Shown here: in pieces, positions 58,318 through 64,000 of the stretch
Position numbering within the stretch: the first letter of the stretch is position 1
Layout: each line of letters begins with the position of its first letter
Source: CAYRKQ01 sp964424985
Lineage (GTDB): Bacteria; Patescibacteriota; Saccharimonadia; Saccharimonadales; UBA7683
Assembly: GCA_964424985.1 (NCBI GenBank)
Contig: CAYRKQ010000002.1
Span: forward strand, 14,940-78,939
Direction: 5' to 3'
DNA: 64,000 nucleotides
Made by a program: the position numbers and the translations under genes
Notes under the pieces: generated by a model
What the model saw: the letters and a program-made list of their open reading frames with translations, nothing else
Database searches by the model: none
What the model was told of the DNA's origin: nothing

Positions 58318-59403
58318 ATGGTTGGAATCAAAAATTTACGTCTTCACAACGTGCGCTCTCATAAAGCAGCTGATTTTCAATTTGTTGGCACGATGAACGC
58401 AATTGTTGGCCCCAATGGTAGTGGCAAGACAACTATTATTGAGGCACTGTATACGCTGCTTCGAGGTAATGATTTTCGCGGTAGCATTGGTGAAATGACT
58501 CGCTACGGCAGCGATCAATTTCGTGCCCAGCTGGAACTGCTCTCAGAGAACACCATCCACACTCGGAGCCTAGGTTATCAGCAAACTGAGGAAGTAGTGC
58601 AAAAGAAATGGGTCATTGATAGCAAAAATTACGCTCGCTTGCCGCTTAGCGCCCGACTGCCAGTGGTGCTGTTTGAACCAGATCTTGCAAGGCTGATTAG
58701 CGGCGGTCCTGAGCGCCGTCGGCAGTATCTCGACCACATAGCCGCTCAACTCGACATTGAAGTTGCCAGTACTCAAAACCGCTTTGAACGTGCCCTGAAA
58801 CAACGCAATCAACTGCTAAAACAGCTCCGTGAAACCAATACATTTTCTCCGCCTGACGAACTCTTTATCTGGAACACGCAGCTTGCTAGTCTGAGTGAAA
58901 AAATTATTGAAGCTCGCTTTAGCGTCGTGGAGAAACTACAAAAAGAAATAAGCGCCTACTACAAGCGACTGGGCGGAACGGATAAAGTATTCCTCACCTA
59001 TGCCAGCAGTGCTGGTGCAGACGCCCCATCGTACGCTTCTCGCCTTCTGCAATTTCTGGAAACCAGTGCACCGCGTGATATTGCGCTTGGGCACACCACT
59101 TTTGGCCCTCACCGAGATGATTTAGAGGTGAGACTGGCAGATCAACCAGCAGCGCTGCGCGCCAGCCGTGGTGAAGTGCGCACCGTGGTTATTGCTCTTA
59201 AACTACTTGAAACCGAGCTTCTCGCTAACCATTTTAAGACCAGCAAGCTGAGACCCACACTACTGCTTGATGACGTCCTCAGCGAACTTGATCTCGTGCA
59301 TCAAGAACAGGTTCTAGCCGGCTTTAAAGATTATCAGGTGTTTATCACCACTACCGATGCCCACACGCTCACACCGGGCACCTACACCATCGCGCTTGAC
59401 TAA
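58318..59403 (+). CDS. recF: DNA replication and repair protein RecF
   Basis: The 361-aa product starts MVGIKNLRLHNVRSHKAADF and has Walker A IVGPNGSGKTTIIEALY, the signature FGPHRDDLEV and Walker B LLLDDVLSELD. It loads RecA at gaps. Here it sits opposite dnaE and not beside dnaA and dnaN. A frame from 58234 adds 28 residues upstream and is rejected because of the promoter at 58305. Confidence 0.94.
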   Translation: MVGIKNLRLHNVRSHKAADFQFVGTMNAIVGPNGSGKTTIIEALYTLLRGNDFRGSIGEMTRYGSDQFRAQLELLSENTIHTRSLGYQQTEEVVQKKWVIDSKNYARLPLSARLPVVLFEPDLARLISGGPERRRQYLDHIAAQLDIEVASTQNRFERALKQRNQLLKQLRETNTFSPPDELFIWNTQLASLSEKIIEARFSVVEKLQKEISAYYKRLGGTDKVFLTYASSAGADAPSYASRLLQFLETSAPRDIALGHTTFGPHRDDLEVRLADQPAALRASRGEVRTVVIALKLLETELLANHFKTSKLRPTLLLDDVLSELDLVHQEQVLAGFKDYQVFITTTDAHTLTPGTYTIALD

Positions 59404-59405
59404 TT

Positions 59406-59705
59406 TTATTCGCCAGCAGGCGTTTGTTGCCGCTCGAGATTTCTCTCTATCGATTTTTTCAAATTATCAATTGGTTTAGACTGCTCAAATTGTGAGAGTA
59501 TACCCAAAACGAGTGTAGAAACAATCGCTATACCTACAATTGAACCCAGCGCAAAAAACATACCCCTCATAAAGTTTGCTACGTAGAGCCGCTTTTTACT
59601 CACATAGCCAGCTGCAAAGAGATATTCTAAGGCTTCAACTGCCGCTTTGGTGTCTAAATGATTGGGTGTTCCGTGCTTTGGCTTGGCTTTATGTGAATCT
59701 TGCAT
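59406..59705 (-). CDS. Unknown single-helix membrane protein, 99 aa
   Basis: The protein has a soluble N-terminus (MQDSHKAKPKHGTPNHLDTK), one long membrane helix (FFALGSIVGIAIVSTLVLGI, approximately residues 50-70) and a short charged tail. I recognise no family. TACAAT ends six bases before its ATG, overlapping the stop of the 56-aa gene upstream. Confidence 0.6.
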   Translation of the reverse strand: MQDSHKAKPKHGTPNHLDTKAAVEALEYLFAAGYVSKKRLYVANFMRGMFFALGSIVGIAIVSTLVLGILSQFEQSKPIDNLKKSIERNLERQQTPAGE

Positions 59706-59711
59706 ATGTTT

Positions 59712-59717
59712 ATTGTA
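59712..59717 (-). promoter_or_regulatory. -10 box of the 59406 gene (leaderless)
   Basis: TACAAT ends six bases before the ATG at 59705; the stop codon of the preceding small gene abuts it. Confidence 0.45.
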
Positions 59718-59888
59718 CTACATATCAACACTTGAGAGCGGATCGTACGGAAACTCATCATCAACTTGCGGAGCTCGTCTTGCAATCTCGTTAACACTCC
59801 AAGAAACTGCTGCTGTTAGAAAATCAGCAACTCGCTGACCAAGGCCGCCTCTTGATTCACCTAAACTCATGTTATGTTCAGGTGACAT
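59718..59888 (-). CDS. Small 56-aa protein
   Basis: An ATG at 59888 opens 56 codons: start MSPEHNMSLGESRGGLGQRV, then an amphipathic helix (VADFLTAAVSWSVNEIARR) and an acidic end (DDEFPYDPLSS). It follows the YtxH-like gene by eight bases. An internal ATG at 59870 could also start it. I recognise no family; that it is real rests on its position and helical pattern. Confidence 0.4.
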   Translation of the reverse strand: MSPEHNMSLGESRGGLGQRVADFLTAAVSWSVNEIARRAPQVDDEFPYDPLSSVDM

Positions 59889-59896
59889 GAGCTGTT

Positions 59897-60310
59897 TTAG
59901 CCTTTAATTTCTTTTGCCTTAGCAGCTATTTTTTTTCGAAGTGCTTCAAAGTCTTTTAATATCTGGTCAATCGTCGCGTCGTCACCGTCGTCATCGCCGC
60001 TTTTAATTGAGGTGATAGCAGCCTTTACTTTTACTTTTAGCTCATCGGCCTTCTTAGCAAGTTCTGACCATTCAGCCTCTGCCTTACCCTTAAGATTCTT
60101 AGCCTGCTTCTTAGCCTCCTCAGAAAGGCTGCCAAGTTCGCTATACGCAGTTTTAAGTTTACGTTCGGCGACGCCTTTTACTTCCTTAGCCTTGTTTTTA
60201 AGATCTTCACGTGTTTCTTTGCCAGATTTTGGCGCCGTAAGCAAACCGGCAATAACACCAGCGACTGCCCCAATTAAAATACCGAGACCGAACTTTTTAC
60301 CTTTTGCCAT
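59897..60310 (-). CDS. YtxH-like membrane-anchored helical protein
   Basis: The 137-aa product starts MAKGKKFGLGILIGAVAGVI, followed by AGLLTAPKSGKETREDLKNK, the signature of YtxH-like proteins. A long charged helix with a DDDGDD interruption makes up the rest. It is a stress-type membrane-linked protein of unclear role. AAGGAGG precedes the start, which overlaps the stop of the upstream gene. Confidence 0.8.
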   Translation of the reverse strand: MAKGKKFGLGILIGAVAGVIAGLLTAPKSGKETREDLKNKAKEVKGVAERKLKTAYSELGSLSEEAKKQAKNLKGKAEAEWSELAKKADELKVKVKAAITSIKSGDDDGDDATIDQILKDFEALRKKIAAKAKEIKG

Positions 60311-60567
60311 TATTCCTCCTTATTCCTCTTCTTCATTGCCTCACTAATTTGCTCTGCAACAAACTTGGCAATTGTTGCCGGGGTGGCAATTTTGCGAGCC
60401 AAAGCGGCTGCATTACTCGCATTTTCCACCAACGTCGTAGCTTTATCCGAGATTCTCTTAATGTTTTTAACAATCTTCAGCACATAAACCATGATGATCA
60501 TGCCCAGCACCAGACAGATCGCTAAAACAGTTGAAAGCACGATAACTAAAATGTCGTATGAATCCAT
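60310..60567 (-). CDS. Small membrane protein, 85 aa
   Basis: The protein has an N-terminal membrane helix (IVLSTVLAICLVLGMIIMVY), then a basic amphipathic helix (KIVKNIKRISDKATTLVENA) and a charged tail. The layout resembles DUF948-type partners of YtxH proteins. It is coupled to the YtxH-like gene downstream and has its own leaderless promoter. Confidence 0.65.
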   Translation of the reverse strand: MDSYDILVIVLSTVLAICLVLGMIIMVYVLKIVKNIKRISDKATTLVENASNAAALARKIATPATIAKFVAEQISEAMKKRNKEE

Positions 60568-60573
60568 AGTTTA

Positions 60574-60579
60574 ATTATA
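60574..60579 (-). promoter_or_regulatory. -10 box of the 60310 gene (leaderless)
   Basis: TG-A-TATAAT ends six bases before the ATG at 60567. Confidence 0.55.
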
Positions 60580-60659
60580 TCATGCCTGTCACTTAAAGCT
60601 GGGCTGGGGTATGGTTTTCATTGTGCCTGAAAGATGCAGTGACCTCACAGGGAAAGCAC

Positions 60660-63600
60660 TCAGCGAGTGTTAGCAGTAGTGAATCGTCGCCTCTTAACGT
60701 ATACTCCTATGCCACAGATAGTAATAGCCACAGCTACATATAAGATGCTGGATTGACGCATGCCTGTATGAGCAAGTCCTCCAGTAGTGTCAGCACTTGC
60801 TAAGCCAACCGGATCAACAATTGTGCCGTTTTCTTCACCATCAACGTCAAGCTGCTGTCCATCTGTAATTTCATAGCTTGTCACTACTACTGGCTGGCCG
60901 CCAATTGTTTGTTGCGAAAGTGAGGCCTCTTCAATAGTAAAGTAACTTTGGTCGGCAGGATGGTATTTGCGCACGCTAAAATCGTCTTCTTCAATGTTGT
61001 AATGGTAAATAGAGACAGGTGTAGTAAAGCCATCTTCACCGCAGTCAGCAGCAAAACGAACCAGGCCATTGTTGTACACATACTTGCTGTCGTCTTTTGC
61101 ATTCTCGTCTTCACCAACAATAGAGACAGAAGTTACGCTGCATTCTTCTGCCAGCGCAACCGTTACATACTTACCGGTCACAGAACTGACCAGGCTTACC
61201 ACATGCGCCTGCTCACCATCTGGCGTTCCATCATTATTGCCATCCCCGTTATTCGGAGCATTGTGTTCTATCTCATCTGAAATAGTATCGGAATCTTGGT
61301 CTTCATCATTCCCACCCGGAGAACCATTTCCAGTTCCTGTATAGGTAGCTACGGAGTTTCTCTGGCGACTACCTAGGGCATTCGCCATGTACAAGCCTAA
61401 ATCCTCCTGAGAATTAAGTTCCGTAATGGCGTAGTAGAGATCCGCATCAGGTTCCAACATACCACCAGCGTAACCGATAACAGTGCTGTTTTCAGGTACT
61501 TCTTCAACGAGGACTACAATACGAGCTTCAAAATAATCTCCTACCTCAACCGTATCAAAATCGTTAATCAAGCAAGAAAATCCGTCTGCAGACCCGCCAC
61601 ATGCTACGTCAACAGATTCTCCATTTTGATCAAAAACTTCAAATTCCTGCACCTGCAAACCCGGAATGAGTGTTCCTGAAAGGAAAACCCCTCTTTCGTC
61701 TGTGTATGGCTGTGTCCCGAGATTTGTAACTTTATATACATAGGTAGCTTCTTGCCCCACCACTAAACCTGGTGCCTCGAGATCAATCTCTAGCTCAAAG
61801 TCTGACATGTTATCACAAAACACTGCAGCAATGAATGCCCAGTTGTTATAGCGAACGTTATCAACTAGTTCCTGCGTGTCGTCAAAATGCTTGTCATAAC
61901 CCCAACCTCCAAAGAATCCTCGAGTCCATTCGTTATGAGTAAGATCCATAGTAAAGGAAAGTTCAAACTGTTGTCCGGGCTCTATAGTCCCCTGCCACTC
62001 GCCATCAAGAAAAGCACTGGTTATGGCACTACCACCAAAGTCCATGCCCGTAATTGAAGCGGGGTTAAAACCTTCAAGATCAACGTTTAGCGTAAGGCGC
62101 TTAACGGTCTCGGACCCATTATTTTTATAGATCGCTTTGAACTGACGTGATGTGTCGCTTCTTTCAAGACATGTTTCAGCTCCTTCAAATTGCACTTCCA
62201 AATCATTTGTTACCGGAGGTGGTGGACACTCCGTAGTGGTAAATGTTTGATCTTCGCCATAGACAGTATCCGAACTATTAACGGCAAATGCGCGGTAATG
62301 GTACGTAGTACCACACTCTAACCCGCTTATTCCTTCAGTAAATCCCCCTTCATTGAAAACCGGCTGAAACTTTTGCACACTGTTTCCATCGGTTACGTAG
62401 ATATTGCCAAATGAATCAGCAGCAACATCCCTAGGGTAAGAAAACTGGCCGTCAGCGGAACCGTATGAGCCCCACTTGGTGATGAAGGTACCGTTAGAAT
62501 CGAACTTTTGGATGCGGTTGTTGCTGGAGTCTGCTACGTATATACTACCGGAGAAGTCAGTGGTTATGCCAGAAGGGTAACTTAGCTGGCCGTCACCGGA
62601 ACCCCACGTTCCCCACTTGGTGAGGAAGGTGCTGGTTTGATCGAACTTTTGAACACGGTGGTGGAGATTCCCGTTAGTAACGTAGATATTGCCCGAAGGG
62701 TCACTGGTGATATCAGAGGGATAGCAAAACGAACCGTCTGCCCAGTCTTCAGAAAAACCACAGTCGGCGCTTCCCCACTTAGCTATAAGACTTCCTGAGC
62801 TATCAAACTTCTGGATGCGGTTGTTGCTGACGTCGACGACGTATATATTATTGAAGGGGTCAGTGGCGATGCCCTCAGGGCCAAGGAATTGACCATCGCC
62901 CGAGCCATTCGAGCCCCATTTAGTGATGAAGTTGCCGCTGGAGTCGAACTTTTGAATGCGGCTGTTGCTAGAGTCGGTAGTATATACATCTCCACTAGCG
63001 TCTATAGCAACGTCTTTCGGGACATTAAACTGGCCATTGCCGCTACCAAGGCTGCCCCATTTAGTGATGAAGTTGCCGTCGCTATCGAATTTTTGAATGC
63101 GACTATTACCCGAATCCACCACGTAAATATTACTAGATGCATCGAGGGCAATGCCGTTCGCAATTCTAAAATTGCCATCGGCTCCATAATCTGTTCCGAA
63201 TTTTAGAACAAAATCAAGGCTGCTATCAAACTTTTGAACTCGTTGGTTACTATAATCGACTACGTAGACATTGCCAGTTAAGTCAGCAGCAATGCCGCGT
63301 GGATCATTAAGCTGGCCATCGCCAGAGCCTTGTTGTCCATTGCCTGATTTAGCTAAAAAGGTACCGTTTTGGTCGAACTTTTGAATGCGATGGCGGTCAG
63401 CTACATATACATCACCGTTCCCATCAACCACAACTCCGTAAGGATAACAAAAATTACCGTCTGTTGCACCACCAGAATCATACCAGCAGCTGTTCTCCCC
63501 CCACTTAGCTATGAGGGTACCGTTTTGGTCGAACTTTTGAATGCGATGATTGTTAGTGTCGGCTATGTATAAGTTGTCGGAAGAATCGATAGCAATGTAA

Positions 63601-63998
63601 CGATGACCAGAAAATTGACCATCGCCAGAGCCTTCTGAACCCCACATTATCGCAAAAGCGCCGCTGGAATCAAACTTTTGAATGCGGTGATTATTGGTAT
63701 CGACCACATACACATTACCACTGGAATCAACAGTGATGCCCCCAGGATAATTAAACTCTCCGTTACCGCTGCCATGTGTTCCCCACTTAGTGATAAAGCT
63801 CCCATCGGAATCGAATTTTTGGATACGGCTATTATTACCCGCCTCCGACACATACACATTACCATTGGAATCAACAGCGATCCCTTGTGGTTGATCAAGC
63901 TGGCCGTTCCCCGAACCATGTGAGTCCCATTTCATAATGAAGCTACCGCTGGAATCAAACTTTTGAATGCGGTGATTATTGGTATCGACCACATACAC
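60660..63998 (-). CDS. NHL-repeat surface protein with LAHTG sorting signal, N-terminus outside the window
   Basis: The open frame reaches the window edge, giving 1112 residues of a larger protein. About twelve NHL repeats of some 47 residues (pattern VYVVDTNNHRIQKFDSSG ... GSGDGQF) form one or two beta-propellers. Two repeats carry an insertion with a cysteine pair (ENSCWYDSGG...FCYP and SADCGFSEDW...FCYP). Then come a fibronectin-like segment, two beta-sandwich-like regions, a calcium-binding type stretch (DEDQDSDTISDEIEHN) and the end GLAHTG, a membrane helix and KRRR. This is an LAxTG sortase signal. It is probably wall-anchored and may act in contact with a host or substrate. Confidence 0.85.
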   Translation of the reverse strand: MYVVDTNNHRIQKFDSSGSFIMKWDSHGSGNGQLDQPQGIAVDSNGNVYVSEAGNNSRIQKFDSDGSFITKWGTHGSGNGEFNYPGGITVDSSGNVYVVDTNNHRIQKFDSSGAFAIMWGSEGSGDGQFSGHRYIAIDSSDNLYIADTNNHRIQKFDQNGTLIAKWGENSCWYDSGGATDGNFCYPYGVVVDGNGDVYVADRHRIQKFDQNGTFLAKSGNGQQGSGDGQLNDPRGIAADLTGNVYVVDYSNQRVQKFDSSLDFVLKFGTDYGADGNFRIANGIALDASSNIYVVDSGNSRIQKFDSDGNFITKWGSLGSGNGQFNVPKDVAIDASGDVYTTDSSNSRIQKFDSSGNFITKWGSNGSGDGQFLGPEGIATDPFNNIYVVDVSNNRIQKFDSSGSLIAKWGSADCGFSEDWADGSFCYPSDITSDPSGNIYVTNGNLHHRVQKFDQTSTFLTKWGTWGSGDGQLSYPSGITTDFSGSIYVADSSNNRIQKFDSNGTFITKWGSYGSADGQFSYPRDVAADSFGNIYVTDGNSVQKFQPVFNEGGFTEGISGLECGTTYHYRAFAVNSSDTVYGEDQTFTTTECPPPPVTNDLEVQFEGAETCLERSDTSRQFKAIYKNNGSETVKRLTLNVDLEGFNPASITGMDFGGSAITSAFLDGEWQGTIEPGQQFELSFTMDLTHNEWTRGFFGGWGYDKHFDDTQELVDNVRYNNWAFIAAVFCDNMSDFELEIDLEAPGLVVGQEATYVYKVTNLGTQPYTDERGVFLSGTLIPGLQVQEFEVFDQNGESVDVACGGSADGFSCLINDFDTVEVGDYFEARIVVLVEEVPENSTVIGYAGGMLEPDADLYYAITELNSQEDLGLYMANALGSRQRNSVATYTGTGNGSPGGNDEDQDSDTISDEIEHNAPNNGDGNNDGTPDGEQAHVVSLVSSVTGKYVTVALAEECSVTSVSIVGEDENAKDDSKYVYNNGLVRFAADCGEDGFTTPVSIYHYNIEEDDFSVRKYHPADQSYFTIEEASLSQQTIGGQPVVVTSYEITDGQQLDVDGEENGTIVDPVGLASADTTGGLAHTGMRQSSILYVAVAITICGIGVYVKRRRFTTANTR

Positions 63999-64000
63999 AT

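Noticed and set aside
58203..58331. N-terminal extension of dnaE by 43 codons
   Set aside because: It runs through the divergent promoter region shared with recF. The ATG at 58202 gives a normal PHP-domain start and lies seven bases after TATACT.
60640..60685. Possible terminator CACTC-GCT-GAGTG after the NHL gene
   Set aside because: The stem has only five base pairs, spans the stop codon and has no T-run after it. It is also not a CIRCE site.
62400..63998. Regularly spaced repeats of about 140 bp that look like a repeat array
   Set aside because: They are coding NHL repeats in a single open frame with third-position variation; there are no short direct repeats with unique spacers, so no CRISPR array is present here or elsewhere in the window.

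Overview
This window is a compact, gene-dense bacterial chromosome segment of moderate G+C. It most likely comes from a Candidate Phyla Radiation (Patescibacteria) organism, and Saccharibacteria (TM7) is my best guess. The grounds are intergenic repeats of the CPR type, very short intergenic spaces, many small lineage-specific proteins between universal genes, a malic enzyme, a GspE/PilB-type pilus ATPase, a surface protein with a class-E-like LAHTG sorting signal, and a standard code (UGA ends rpsQ and rplD, so this is not the UGA-glycine lineage). The phylum is inferred; nothing here proves it.

Bases 1-25600 are transcribed on the minus strand and form one information-processing block. In order of transcription they run hisS, tig, clpP, rpoB, rpoC, rpsL, rpsG, orphan, fusA, orphan, tuf, coiled-coil protein, rpsJ, two small membrane proteins, rplC, rplD, rplW, rplB, orphan, rpsS, rplV, rpsC, rplP, rpmC, rpsQ, rplN, rplX, rplE, rpsN, rpsH, orphan, rplF (cut by the window edge). 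The str-S10-spc order is conserved. It is interrupted by translationally coupled orphan genes, by AT-rich repeats in three ribosomal gaps, and by internal promoters. RpoC lacks the cysteines of both zinc sites. The 3' ends of rpsJ and tuf have degenerate second copies just downstream that differ almost only at synonymous positions.

Bases 25600-31300 are an accessory stretch. It holds a three-gene operon of unknown function behind a promoter, a 25-codon leader ORF and an intrinsic terminator; two divergent coiled-coil genes; an OPRTase-like phosphoribosyltransferase; tRNA-Leu(UAG) with a truncated second copy; rsmD; and unknown proteins.

Bases 31300-60600 carry recG, tyrS, a class A penicillin-binding protein, a PIN-TRAM protein, radA, a membrane-anchored HExxH protein, clpC, nusA, an M1 aminopeptidase, yraN, rnhB, a GIY-YIG gene inside perfect inverted repeats, rplS, malic enzyme, a pilB-like ATPase, a SpoU methyltransferase, dnaE, recF and small envelope proteins. 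clpP and clpC share a CIRCE variant, so HrcA-type control of the Clp protease is likely. Bases 60660-64000 encode the C-terminal part of a large NHL-repeat surface protein that continues past the window.

A recurrent theme is transcript architecture: first genes of many units have a -10 hexamer ending 6-7 bases before the start codon, which predicts leaderless mRNAs, while genes inside operons use AAGGAG-like sites or ATGA/TAATG coupling. Several strong promoters carry two TTGACA boxes in tandem. No gap without a gene exceeds about 300 bases.
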